From NCBI GenBank assembly GCA_007644065.1, contig VJWN01000001.1, positions 2,432,340 to 2,496,339 of the forward strand: a DNA stretch of 64,000 bases, written 5' to 3'. Positions within the stretch are counted from its first letter, which is position 1. Every line of letters begins with the position of its first letter. The translations under genes were made by a program, and so were the position numbers. Shown piece after piece: positions 11,238 through 21,972 of the stretch. Origin of the DNA: Margaritispora aquatica (taxonomy: Eukaryota; Ascomycota; Leotiomycetes; Helotiales; Discinellaceae). The notes under the pieces were generated by a model, which saw only the letters and a list, made by a program, of their open reading frames with translations, ran no database searches and was not told the origin of the DNA.

Positions 11238-11930
11238 ATGCAGTTGACACTGCGTTGGTGCGCATTCGTGTGCCTTGCCTTAGTTGTTCCGTGTTGGGAA
11301 AATCTCCTTCCTTGTTCGATCGAACCCATTCCGACTCGCTTGTCGAGGAAAGGTGCTCTCACCCGAGTCATTCGAGAGGCTTTATCAACGTCCTTGTTCT
11401 CAGGTAGGTTCTTCCCGTTCCTCTAGAGGACATTTAGAGGCCTGATATACCCCAAGCCGCATCCTCTCCCTGCCAATGTTGGTATGATGCCCGAATGCAG
11501 TCAAACAGAAGCCTTGAAAGTAATGTATATCTTAGACACACATAAACTGATTTGATCGTTGCCAGGAAATCGCGACGCCTTCCGAATCGAACCAAAACGT
11601 ATGATCTGCAAAGTCGAGTATGAGTGAAGAAAGGTCTTTCAGCTGAAGGATTCCTATGCTATAACACGGATTGTGTTCCAATTTCCCGAGCTGCATGCCA
11701 AACCAGAAGACAGGTATTGATGCTTCGCCTCATATGTCAGAAACAACGAATGGTGCAATGACTCCGTCTAGCACAACGACAAGGAGACAGTTGTTGTATT
11801 CTTCTTTGCCCTTGGCAAAAACAAAAGTTGCTCCCCTGGCTTCAAGCAACTCCTTCGAGCAACACCTGGCTCAAATTTTTCTGTTCAAAACATCTCCATA
11901 GTTATGGAACAAACCCAAAACATATTCTAA
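11238..11930 (+). CDS. Putative small secreted protein, four exons (142 aa), unknown family
   Basis: Exons 11238-11403, 11566-11598, 11643-11713 and 11772-11930 join in consistent phases (1,1,0) to 142 aa. Residues 1-19 (MQLTLRWCAFVCLALVVPC) look like a signal peptide. The mature part has CYNTDC, a further Cys in RAACQTRRQ and one in KNKSCSPGF; the last exon uses codons typical of expressed fungal genes. Introns 2 and 3 are 44 and 58 nt with GTATGA and GTATTG donors and CAG/TAG acceptors; intron 1 is 162 nt and is the weakest join. I do not recognise a domain. An alternative unspliced frame (11671-11901) overlaps the last two exons but has poorer codon use. A candidate secreted effector is inference only. 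Confidence 0.45.
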
Positions 11931-12158
11931 GTTCGAACAAGAACACCCTGCAAAATCTATCACTGAAATAAGTCACTTGTCCATGAGTTTTCGCAAAGTA
12001 CACTTGTTTTTTTTCTTTCATTTCTTGAACTTCAAATATCTCGAATTGGGTCGTACGGTCTTGTTCTTATCGCATTCTCTTGCTCGGAAGTAGTTTGTGC
12101 GTGAGTTGGGCTGCAGCTGAAATAGGAGGTGGTGCCTGTCGAGTTCTTTGAACAGATA

Positions 12159-13065
12159 CTATCCGTGTAGTGGTAAGGATTCTGTGTCGTGAAATCTGTC
12201 TTTATCAGCATACTTATCAATCTCAAATCGAGGCGGGTAAAGAATCTGAGGAGGAACACAGTTGTCTCCTCTCAGCTTGACAGGATAACAAAAGCCGATT
12301 CGTAGTAAAGTACATAAAAGGTGTTAAGCTCACCTCTGTTTGACGAATTGCCCACAATATCGTGCGCGTACTCCGCTCCGATCAAATTGCTTTGTGGGAG
12401 CTGATGTAGTCGATGTCGATACTTATCTGCCTCACGATCTTTCAGAAGGCTTCTATTGCGGCCGTCTCTGTAGCGAAACTTGTGATACAGAAACCACTTC
12501 GCGATCCAATTAGGACAATCAGAAGTTGGGACCTTTATTTCAGTCAGTCAGAGCCAGGAGGGAAGGTTTCAGCGAACCGACAGCTAAACTCCAGTAGAAA
12601 GTTGTATTTGCATCGCCACCTTGCGCAATCCTCTCCATTGCCTCATCCTTTTTCTTCTCGAGAATGTCACTCCACTAAATAGCCCACAGTCAGAACTCTT
12701 CCTCAAATTCTGCATAACAAATCAATTGGAGAAGACAGGTCGTCCAAGAAAGCGACCATTTTGACGATCTGTTAAGAAACTCATTTGGCGGGGTAGAAAG
12801 GTCAGGTCTCACATCGTACGGCGGAGCTCTTCGACAATTCCTCTTCAAGTGTTTTGGATCTCTCGTAAGCCATTTGTAGACTCTATCTGTCTCCTTCTAG
12901 TGACGAGAGAAGGTCAGTATGCATGCTATAAAGCTGACGTTGAATCTCAGCATGGCCCATTCAAGAACATACCGCCATCAAAGTGTACGTCTCCGTAGGT
13001 AGTGAGAGATGCCTGACTAGATCTTCCTTTGTTTGGCTCATTGAGAGCGGAGATGGAGTTGCCAT
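12159..13065 (-). CDS. Hypothetical protein, six exons (198 aa), unknown function
   Basis: No single ORF here is long, yet six short exons (13065-12973, 12882-12813, 12768-12737, 12674-12582, 12532-12334, 12268-12159) join with every phase consistent and every intron GT-AG (90, 44, 62, 49, 65 nt), several with a CTGAC branch site. The product begins MATPSPLSMSQTKEDLVRHL, has a likely coiled-coil (SLQMAYERSKTLEEELSK), an acidic/basic helix (WSDILEKKKDEAMERIAQ), a basic aromatic stretch (CPNWIAKWFLYHKFRYRDGR) and ends in ESLPLHG. No signal peptide or membrane segment. I recognise no domain; cytosolic or nuclear location is a guess. It converges with the gene at 11.2-11.9 kb, 228 bp apart. Exon 3 (32 nt) is the least certain. 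Confidence 0.55.
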
Positions 13066-13362
13066 GGCGTGTATCTTGATAGAGAGAACTTTCAAGTCTA
13101 CAAAAAGTAAAAGAGGATACAGACAGGAGTTGCCTTGAGAATGCGGTACTACGGTGGTCTTACGATAATGAGATATCACCTAGGCTACCCATCTAGGTGT
13201 GCGAGAGAGGCTCGCTGATCCACGCTCGGCAGAGGAAACGGTTGATGAACTGAACCTAAAGTGCTGCTCTAAACTTCAAAAGCATTTCTTCGATGTCCGA
13301 GCGGCAGGCTAACGTGCTCCACCGTCTCGCAAATGTGCCTGTCTATATGGACTTTTCCAGAA

Positions 13363-13800
13363 TTAGACATTATCGTAAGCAGTTTCTAAGCATGGCCTTG
13401 CAGCCATTGGATACTTAGCACCAGGTCGAGAGTGTAAATCTCGAGGTGATTGATGATTGCCGGGACGGAAGTCAATAAACTTCTTGCTGGGATACGCCTC
13501 TTTCAGACAATCTCGACCTCCAAGGGTGACATGGTGTTGGGAAGCCGTCAAAGGTTTCCCCGACCAATCTAGGAGCGCGAAAACACTCTCACATGAAAGC
13601 CACGCTGCAGCCGGAAGCGCCTTGTTTGGCTTGAAAACATGCATAGGATTTTCAGGATCAAAACACTCGATCTGGATCTTGGTGGTATCGTAGAAGTCTT
13701 GCTTTTGAGCAGCGGTTTTTTTTTTTTGCTCAACTGAATGCAGTGCTAGTAACACAGGAAGTCCCTGCAGAAAAACGAGAATGGGCATCGTGCTCGCCAC
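13363..13800 (-). CDS. Hypothetical ORF, 145 aa, possibly secreted
   Basis: A single ATG-to-stop frame. The N-terminus (MPILVFLQGLPVLLALHS within residues 5-22) is hydrophobic like a signal peptide, followed by a lysine run encoded by an 11-base homopolymer, then a plausible globular part with DFYDTTKIQIECFDPENPM and a basic C-terminus. Codon use is moderately coding-like. No homologous family recognised; the homopolymer makes the frame fragile, and the real start could lie in an upstream exon. It may equally be a chance frame. Confidence 0.3.
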   Translation of the reverse strand: MASTMPILVFLQGLPVLLALHSVEQKKKTAAQKQDFYDTTKIQIECFDPENPMHVFKPNKALPAAAWLSCESVFALLDWSGKPLTASQHHVTLGGRDCLKEAYPSKKFIDFRPGNHQSPRDLHSRPGAKYPMAARPCLETAYDNV

Positions 13801-14704
13801 ATAAGAATAAAAAAAGCTGACCGGCTACAAAGTCAATTAACCATGGGGCTCTGATTCATCAGGATGGGGAAGCCGCTGCTGTTCGGAGGTACGTGGAGTG
13901 AACTCTTGGATGTTGTTTGCGAGCACGCACGTATTTCGATACTGACAAGCAGTATGTTAGAGTATGTAATCGTATGGTCTTTTGTACGCGGAAGCTGACT
14001 GGACGTGCCGATTGGGAACTGTTGTCTGGAAATCGATAACAAGAGGATTGTTACTGAATATTGATTTTGTTTTTTTCTTCGAGTTGTGACCGATCAGTCA
14101 GCACAAGATCGAGAGCATGAGAGAAGATCGAACGAGCAGGATATTAATAATCCGGATAGGATACCGATTCCGCTTAAACATGAAAGTTTACCTGCCATGT
14201 AATGTACGAATGGGGGGGCAAAGATATCAGAGTAACAAATCAAGGCAGAGTAGTGCCGAGACTGCATACAGATGGCTGCAGAATGGGGGGATTGGTGTAT
14301 AGGTAATAATAGAGGACGGTATGGATGTATCGAGCAATAGGATAAGGAATGCTCACGGTTCGGGCCTGGCTCCGGTACTTATCATGCCTGATACGTTCGC
14401 TGTCACGCGGATTGAGACTTCGATATGCATACTATGTATTTTGTGGGCAGCTCAGCTCATAGTCGATGACGATGCGATGCAGGCGGAGGACAGCAAGCCA
14501 TGCTGTTTGACGACGTAACCGCAGAAGGCGAGACAATTGTATCTTTGGAGCGAACCTTGCAGTAATAACAGAAATATTCGGGGATCAGATAAGCACCAAA
14601 TTGGAAGTGGAAAGTGGAAAGGGTAAAAGAGAAAAGAGAATAGGATGATAGGACCCGGATCTAGATTCCGGAACGCCTTTCTCAGATCAAAAGTCGCAGC
14701 GTTG

Positions 14705-14746
14705 CAGTCGCAGTCGCAGTCGCAGTCGCAGTCGCAGTCGCAGTCG
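14705..14746 (+). repeat. Hexamer tandem repeat CAGTCG x7
   Basis: Seven perfect copies of CAGTCG, flanked by degenerate TAGTGG/CAGAGT variants. Confidence 0.95.
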
Positions 14747-15105
14747 TAGTGGTAGTGTTGCAGAGTTTGCAGAGTGGTATAGTAGTTTATAGTTTTGCAG
14801 TTTACGGTTCGCACTGCAGCTCGGAAGGGTCAAAAATTGTTCGGGGAAGTGAGCCGGAGTCGCAAACCAGCAGCCGAGCCGAACAATTGTCCGAGTTTCA
14901 CAACAGCAAGTGGAAGCGAAAGAGGCGCTGACGGGGGGGGGGGGCTGGCTGGCTACACCCGGGACTGAATTAGGTAAATAGGATATTAGGCTGCTTGCTT
15001 AAACAGTACCTACCCACCTACCTACAGTGCAGAGGACAGTACAGTCCTAACACGTGTTGCGCAAAACTCAAAAGATACCGAATGATACGAAATGCAAACG
15101 ACACA

Positions 15106-15176
15106 AAACACATAAACCACATAAAACACATGAAACACATGAAACACATTAAACACATTAAACACATGAAAGACAT
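15106..15176 (+). repeat. Imperfect AAACACATN tandem repeat
   Basis: Around eight imperfect 9-bp units of AAACACAT followed by G, T or A. The same region is almost free of G on the plus strand. Confidence 0.8.
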
Positions 15177-15563
15177 AAAAATACACACAAAAACACGAGG
15201 AGGTTAGCGTGGTTAGGTAAGGTAGAGTTACAACATATAACATAGGTAACACACGTAACACACATAATACACGTAGCTTCCGGCTTGGTACGGCAGGTGG
15301 GAGGGAGAGGAGGGTTGGGCACAACTTCCGTACTTTCGTAATACCTTAGGTAAGGGTATTTTGGCATGTGTGGCGTATGTGGGCACATAAAGTGGCGTGA
15401 GGTGGCTGGTTTGGGATTAGGGCGTGGAGCTTGGCCATCCTCACGGAGGTTGCCATGCACGCCGTGCTTCTGCGGAGGAAGGGGAGGGGGGAAGGACGAG
15501 GGGAGGACGAGGACGGGGGGAGGTCCGGGTCGTATTATCGGTGTCAAGGTTCAACCGTCCTTG

Positions 15564-15587
15564 TTCATGTTCATGTTCATGTTCATG
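15564..15587 (+). repeat. Hexamer repeat TTCATG x4
   Basis: Four perfect copies followed by a variant TTCCTG. Confidence 0.85.
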
Positions 15588-15720
15588 TTCCTGTCAATGG
15601 AAAAGTTTCCAATGGCATAGCTGCTATCTCTTCATCTTCTGATTCTGTACAGTCCAGCACAGCCTTTTGCGTTATACTCGTCCTCCAGAGTTGTGTCTTT
15701 CTTACTTTCTTGATTGTTAT

Positions 15721-15789
15721 TTCTTCTTCTTCTTCTTCTTCTTCTTCTTCTTCTTCTTCTTCTTCTTCTCCTCCTCCTCCTCCTCCTCA
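15721..15789 (+). repeat. Polypyrimidine trinucleotide array (TTC)n(CTC)n
   Basis: Uninterrupted TTC repeat running into CTC repeat, about 69 bp with only pyrimidines on the plus strand, followed by a short CACATA repeat. Confidence 0.95.
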
Positions 15790-15924
15790 AGTACACGTAC
15801 ACATACACATACACATACCTGTGCAGATTTGGTATCTCACAAGTATCTCGTTCTCGTCCTCGTTCTCGTTCTCGTTCTGATTACCTGCTCTCTTCTCGCG
15901 CGTGCATGTACCACCTTGCTATGC

Positions 15925-15975
15925 TACCTACCTACCTACTTACCTACCTACTTACCTACCTACTTACCTACCTAC
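15925..15975 (+). repeat. 12-bp tandem repeat CTACCTACTTAC x4
   Basis: About four copies of a 12-bp unit built from CTAC/TTAC tetramers. Confidence 0.85.
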
Positions 15976-16588
15976 GGTCTTATGGTAATCTTACTCCTGT
16001 ACTCCCCCAATTTGCTTCCCTATGAAAGTATGAAGAATCTCTCACAAAGAATCCGAGTGGGCTGAAAGGGAGGGAAAGGGAGTGGGGTGATGGTGGTGGT
16101 GTGATATTCACTGCACTGAGTTACCTACCAACAGTACACCACCAGTCCAAGGTAAAATAGAGAGTATTGTAAAAGAAGAATTTTGTCCAGCAACCTAACA
16201 TCAGCTTTTTTTTTTCTTTTCCCAACATCTCAAGATGACAAAGTCGTCATTTATCCTTCATTTAACAGGACGGATGCTCTACACGAATGAGCTGTCGTTG
16301 AAAAGTCATCACTGAAAATAGTTTTTGCAGATCCGAGCTTTTCCCGTGTCTAGGCCAATATCAAGCAAGCACTATCGCAGCGCGGGAGCACGAGCAACCC
16401 CGCATAGAGTGGTCTTTTGGTCTCCGAGGGGCAGCACCAACACTCAACGAGGACGATAAAGTCAAACTGCTACGTATTTGATCTGAAGAGGGAAAAAAAA
16501 GGAATCTAGAGTCTACTGTTAAAAGTGCTCTTATCCTCCCACTTCTGCGGACAGACTCCGATTCCGCTACTTCGAATCGTACGAGAAA

Positions 16589-16595
16589 TATAAAA
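16589..16595 (+). promoter_or_regulatory. TATA box of the siderophore acyltransferase gene
   Basis: TATAAAA lies 43 bp upstream of the ATG at 16638, preceded by C/T-rich sequence. Position suits a fungal core promoter with a very short leader. Confidence 0.4.
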
Positions 16596-16637
16596 AGATT
16601 GCATGTCGATTGAACGGTAGCAATCAACACATCTGCG

Positions 16638-18338
16638 ATGGCACCAACGCAGAGCATCGTCCATTTGCCCAATGGACAGAATTTAACCGTCATTCCAGTC
16701 TTTGGGGGGTTTTTCTTCAAGTCCAATGAGCTCAATGTTCATGGCAGTGTGTTTCCAGCGGGATGGACAGTAATCTTGCAAACGGAGGATTACTCGGATG
16801 AGCATGATCATTCTGCAGATACCAAGGAGCTCAATGGCATGCCCACCACAAGAAAGCGACATATACATCCCTACAAGCACCCTACTCTGCATAACGACAA
16901 TCTATTCATATCCTCCATTTCGAATCCATCGAGTAACGATTTCAAGGCGCCGACCAGTCCAACTCGACAAATCGCGATGATGCTGTGGGCATCCCTATAT
17001 TGGTATTTCCACCAAACCGAACCATCACCGTTTTTGACGACAGATGAATCGAAACATACCCCCGATATGGGAAAGCCAAGAGGGGATTGGCGCATAAATA
17101 TCAAGAGAGAAGGGGTTTTGAGGGGGCGGAATTTGATTCAGAAGCTCGAGCGCATGGGCTTGGTGACCTCAGAGGATTCTACTGTTGGATTGAACCCAGA
17201 GGAGAATTCACCAGAAGGGTGGTCCGAGATGTTCATTTCAAGAATGACATTCTGGCAACTGTCTGCGAAACTCTTCCTCTTTACCCTCACTCCTACGGTT
17301 GGCTCGACATTTCCCGCCTCGCCGTATAATAGTCGACCAAGCTCACCTGTACGAGGTGAGAGTAGGGATCACTCATCATATTCGAATTCCATCGAGACTG
17401 GCACCACTCGTCAAAGCATGTGGTCGCCAAACACGGCTGGGCCATTTTCCTCCGGCAGTCATTTACCAACTTATTTTCCACCACCTCCTCTGCGATATAT
17501 AGTCAGTAATGGCATTAGACATCCGATGCGGCCAAAACCACCTCGGCAAGGCGAGATCTTCTACACGCGGTTCATCCCTAGTGTAGGTCAATATCTAGCA
17601 TTTCGAGCAGCATCTCTTTCTTCTAAGCCCGTGGCTTACAATGGTCCTACGAGTGCCGGACCACCATCCAGACAATCGGTAGGATCTGCGCTTTCTTCTC
17701 TACCGGCCCATCTATCTGCGACGTCTCTGAACGATTCAGGTCCCTCGTCTCCAAGGCTCGAGCCACAAGATACAACACTCATGACCGATCTCCAATTATT
17801 GCACAAGTGGATGAACATTCCTCGAGTATCTAAATTCTGGGGAGAACAAGGCCCTATCAGTCATCAGGAGAAGTTTTTAGAGAAGAATCTGACATCCAAG
17901 CATTCTTTTCCCGCGATTGGACTTTGGGATGGCAAACCTTTCGGTTATTTCGAAATATACTGGGTGAAGGAGGACATCTTGGGCAAGCACCTCGGAGATT
18001 CAGCCGCGGATTATGATCGTGGAGTCCATGTCTTGGTGGGAGAGGAAGAGTTCAGGGGCCTGCATCGGGTGAAGGCTTGGATTTCGTCTTTTGCGCACTG
18101 GTCGTTCATTCAGGATTACAGGACCAATGCCGTGGTGCTTGAGCCGAGGGTGGATAATGAGAGGTATGTTTGCTAGTGTTCTTTACCGAACACGATGACT
18201 AGTATTGACGGTAGATACAGATTCATCTCGCATTTGCACGACTCGGGCTTTCTCAAGGAGAGGGAGATTACCTTCCCGCACAAGCAGAGCGCGTTTGTGA
18301 AGCTAAGACGAGAAAATTTTGAAGCGCCGACGTTGTGA
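16638..18338 (+). CDS. sidL: Siderophore biosynthesis acyltransferase (SidL/SidF type N5-hydroxyornithine acylase)
   Basis: Exons 16638-18163 and 18221-18338 (donor GTATGT) give 547 aa. The N-terminal part begins SIVHLPNGQNLTVIPVFGGFFFKSNEL, typical of this family; the C-terminal half is a GNAT fold of the Acetyltransf_8 type, with LLHKWMNIPRVSKFWGEQGP, GLWDGKPFGYFEIYWVKEDILG, DYDRGVHVLVGEEEFRG and DYRTNAVVLEPRVDNERFISHLH. The enzyme transfers acetyl or anhydromevalonyl groups from CoA to N5-hydroxyornithine in hydroxamate siderophore (ferricrocin/coprogen) synthesis. Length near 550 with a Ser/Pro-rich insert (residues ~230-390) favours the SidL acetylase over shorter SidF, but the acyl donor cannot be read from sequence. 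No SidA or NRPS gene is next to it in this window. Confidence 0.85.
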
Positions 18339-19790
18339 TGGTTGAGATCGATGTTGAAATGAATGTGTGTTCCGTACGTACAACTAGCTGTTCCGGCTGG
18401 AATGTTGATAATGATGGTGCGTTGTTGTAGAACTGTATCTGCAGCATTCACTTCTCTGTTGTCACCCTTCTTCACATGTTCGTATCCGCATTCATCTGAT
18501 CCTGAATCGACTTTCGTCAGTTTTCGGTCGCGCTTTGCGACCATTATGAATACTTGATGCCTAGGCTTTTATATCTTTCCACGTTATTCTTGTCTGTTTG
18601 TGTGCTTTGCAAGATCACCTACCTATCTCTCGGTTAATGAACGTAAAATTCATGATGTTGGGGTTGGCAGTCACCCAATCAACGTGACTCATACTACCTA
18701 CAATGGTGTTTAATCATGAGGGTGAATCTGTAGTGATATGAGTTCATCTAAGGCTTTTATAGATCGGCAGACACCCTCGTCTTGTGTCCGATTGCCTAGC
18801 GCTTCCTGCGAGCCGTGGGGGAGTTTCGAGGCTGTAGATCCATTTTTCGTCTCTGCTCTTCAGTCATGCAACCTTCCGTCGTGGAGAGAATCCCAGCCGG
18901 GTAGTTACACCACGCCCCAGTGACTATGCGTGATCCAATAACAGAAGCGGTCCTTAAAGTCGCTTTCTGGTGCCGGTGTCTGAGTTTAAGCTAGTTAGAT
19001 ACAGTTGTTGGAAAGTAATCATCTACTCCTTAACTAAACAACTGGGCCGGAAAATTTTCTCCATGTGAAGTGAGTAAATCCATCAACATGTAAGGGTAAC
19101 GAACGAATGAAATTTCAAACCATATCAGCCACCTCCTAACAGGTTATATACACTCTTTCTATAAATTCAATGGTGAAGGAAGAAGTACTCAGCGGTCTTC
19201 TTCTACCGCTGATAACAGGGAGTAGTGTTGTAACTGGGTCGGGCGACCCAGTTAAGCATGGTCCTTGTGTAGGTCACCCAACCTAAGCGAAGTTTAAAGG
19301 CTCGCTACTCGCCATTTTCACCAATCTGAAGTCTACAGGGAGCGGGCATACGAAGATCTCATCTCTTCATTTGGCTGTGCACTCATGCCATATGCCCCTG
19401 AAGACGTCAGACTTTCGAAAAAGGGGAATATCCAGAATTTAAAACAGTAAGCCGGATTTCACCGGGTTCACCTGGGCTATTTCGCAATAACGTAAATACG
19501 TACCGTGAGCCAATAGAACTGTAAGGGGTTCTATCGCCAAGTTCGACCGGATATTAGGGTACGTACCTAACCCCCGTCCCTTACCAGGTGACCCGACAGA
19601 AATCGGCCGGATCAATACAAATCTAGCCTAATTTCCGCCCGGGTAAATCCTAGCGATCCGGGCCGGTCTTCAATCCTGACCAGGAGATCCAACTTTATAT
19701 CTTTATATTGACCACAAGTTCGCCACCTTCTGAACTTTAATTCCAAGCACTAGGCCGCTGGAATTCTTGCTTTAAGCTCTCTCCGTCAAG
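18339..19790. promoter_or_regulatory. Intergenic region and lipoxygenase promoter with palindrome and CGG motifs
   Basis: About 1.45 kb without a supported gene. The half nearer the lipoxygenase is marked by a 24-bp inverted repeat (19231-19254) and repeated CCGG/CGGAT elements around 19452, 19547, 19608 and 19660, which could be Zn2Cys6 factor sites. An AT-rich TTTATAT element at about 19693-19708 is a possible TATA box. Confidence 0.4.
19231..19254. repeat. 24-bp palindrome (11-bp arms, GG spacer)
   Basis: TAACTGGGTCG is followed by GG and then its exact reverse complement. It sits about 540 bp upstream of the lipoxygenase start. A dyad of this size could be an operator for a dimeric regulator or a hairpin relic of an element. 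Confidence 0.85.
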
Positions 19791-21972
19791 ATGCTTTTAG
19801 ACGTCTGCCTCCTCACGTTTGCCGCGTTAATAACGGGTACTAATGCAGCGGCATTCCCGTTAAAGTCTCGGGCAAACAGCAGTATCGTGACGATCACGCA
19901 GCTCGACTCTGACCCCGTTGGTCGTGCTGCAGCTGTCGCTATCAAAAAGGCCGGGTATCTCTACGGACCTTCTCTCGTTGGCAACGCTTCCTTCTTCCCC
20001 ACGGGACCGGTGCGTCTTCCGAATTCCGAGAGATTCAAAGTGCTGATTTGAAACAGCTGGGTGATGCTCGAGTAGCGTCAGATGTTGCAGAAGGAATTCA
20101 AGATTTGACTTTGGTTTATGACAATACTGCCATTGATGTGGAACTGGTCAAAGCTGCGATTGGGGCTGTAAGTACAGGAACCAAGTCTTCCATCTCATCT
20201 CACATTTGCATCAGAATGGAGGACTCAAGTCTCTCGACGACTACGCCAACATCCTGTACAATGGGCAATGGCGCACCGCCATCCCAGCAGGCGAGGCACC
20301 GGGAAGTCTGACAAACTACACCCAAGACCTCTTCTTCTCCATGGAACGCCTCTCCCTCAACCCCTACCCTCTCCAACGCCTCAAGGCCAGGGACAGCCTC
20401 CCGTTCACCATCCCAGACACCGATGCCGTCAAGATCGCCGGCGCCACTCTCACGGCGCTGAAGTCGCGCGGCCGCTTGTTCATCGTCGACCACAGCTACC
20501 AGGCCAAGTACAACAAGACGGCCAAGTTCGGCGCGGCGTGCACGGCGCTGTTCTACATCTCGCCGGCGACGGGGGACTTTTTGCCACTGGCTATCAAAAC
20601 GAACACTGGGAGTAATTTGACTTACACTCCCCTCGATCAGCCGAATGATTGGCTGTTGGCGAAGATGATGTTCAATGTCAATGACCTGTTTCATGCCGAG
20701 GCCTTCCATCTGGCTGCTTTCCATGACGTGGGTGAGATTTTACATCAGGCTGCGCTGAGGACCCTCAGTGATAACCATCCTATCATGGTTCTGTTGGATC
20801 GCTGTGAGTATTGGACATTTGAGGCTCTACCTTAATACTCGCTAGGCAAGGAAGCTAATGGTTCGTAGTGATGTATCTCGCTTACTCCGTGCGGTCGTGA
20901 GTGCTGCTCAGAAATGGTTAATCATAACCTGCTAACTGACTTTGCAGTATCGGAGAAGCACGTCTCTTCCCCCCAGGTGGCAATTTTGACATCGCTTTCT
21001 ACCTGTCGCAGATAGGAGTTGTGAGTTTCACTCTTTTATCTGTCTTTTTTTTTTTTTTACGCGAAACAATTGGTGGTATTATTGAGCTAACTGCTTACTA
21101 CAGAGGCAATACATGGCGGAATGGTACCCGAAAGTCGGAGCAGTCGAGGCTGGGTATCTAGAGAATGACTTCAAGACACGAGGTCTTATCAACGCTTCTT
21201 GGGGACCTGCGTTCAAGCATTTCCCCTTTTACGATGATGTCACTGCAGTGAAGGGTAGCATTAAGGATTTGTACGCGCTTCTATTCTTCTCATTCCCATC
21301 CCATCCTATCAAAATCTCGCTACATGGAATTCATAACCAATGCTCACAAATAAAAACAGCATGACCACATTCATCAACTCCTACTACCCTACCGACTCGA
21401 CCCTGACCGCCGACACGGAACTCAGCGCCTGGTTCCTCGAATGCGCCACCACCGCTGCCGTCATCGACTTCCCGTCCTCCCTGCTCCACCCAACAGGCGG
21501 CATCCTCAAGCGCACCGACCTGATCAACCTCCTGACGCACATCGCCACCCTCGCAGGCGTGACCCACCACGCCCTCAACACAGGCGACCTATCGCTCTCC
21601 CTCGGCGTGCTGCCCTTCCACCCCGCCGCGCTCTACGCCCCGCTGCCCACCGCCAAGAACATCTCCAGCGTGCTCCCCTGGCTGCCGCCCGCCTCCGCGG
21701 CCCTCTTCCAGATCTCCCTCGTTGCGGCGTTTAATCGGCCGCACTACGAGGCGGCGAATAAGACCCTCGCGTGGGCGTACTCTGACCCCGCGTTCGTGGC
21801 GAAGTTCAATCCGCAGGTGGCGACTGCTGCGCAGAAGTTTCAGAGTGACATGTTTAAGTTTAGTAAGGGGGTTAGAGCCAGGACTTTTGATGAGAGGGGC
21901 TTGTGCTTGGGCATGCCGTTTGTTTATAAGGCTGTTGATCCGGGCACCATTCCTTGGTTCTTTGCTATTTAG
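19791..21972 (+). CDS. Secreted lipoxygenase, manganese-lipoxygenase-like
   Basis: Seven exons (19791-20009, 20057-20167, 20215-20803, 20869-20896, 20948-21020, 21104-21270, 21360-21972) give 599 aa, the length of fungal Mn-LOX. Residues 1-20 form a signal peptide. The metal-site helix reads WLLAKMMFNVNDLFHAEAFH followed by LAAFHDVGEILH, with His275 and His280 matching the family HxxxxH pair; GVTHHALN supplies His465 and Asn469; the last residue is Ile599, the C-terminal carboxylate ligand. Characterised Mn-LOX end in Val, so Ile is notable and the metal is not certain. The enzyme dioxygenates linoleic/linolenic acid to hydroperoxides outside the cell; several NxS/T sites suit glycosylation. 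Exon 4 is only 28 nt. Confidence 0.93.

Larger units (their letters stand above)
13801..16637. other. Long intergenic region upstream of the siderophore acyltransferase, rich in simple repeats
   Basis: About 2.8 kb. No gene supported. It holds the CAGTCG, AAACACAT, TTCATG, TTC/CTC and CTACCTACTTAC repeat arrays annotated separately, poly-G at 14934-14943, and C/T-rich leader-like sequence close to 16640. The very biased reading frames across it (poly-Ser, poly-Phe, poly-Asp-Cys) are products of these repeats. Confidence 0.6.

Noticed and set aside
12883..12972. Pseudogene with an in-frame TAG in the 12-13 kb gene
   Set aside because: The TAG lies in the intron of a fully phase-consistent six-exon model.
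14452..15880. Long frames encoding Asp-Cys, Ser, Phe or Leu runs
   Set aside because: They are translations of CAGTCG, TTC and CTC microsatellites on both strands.
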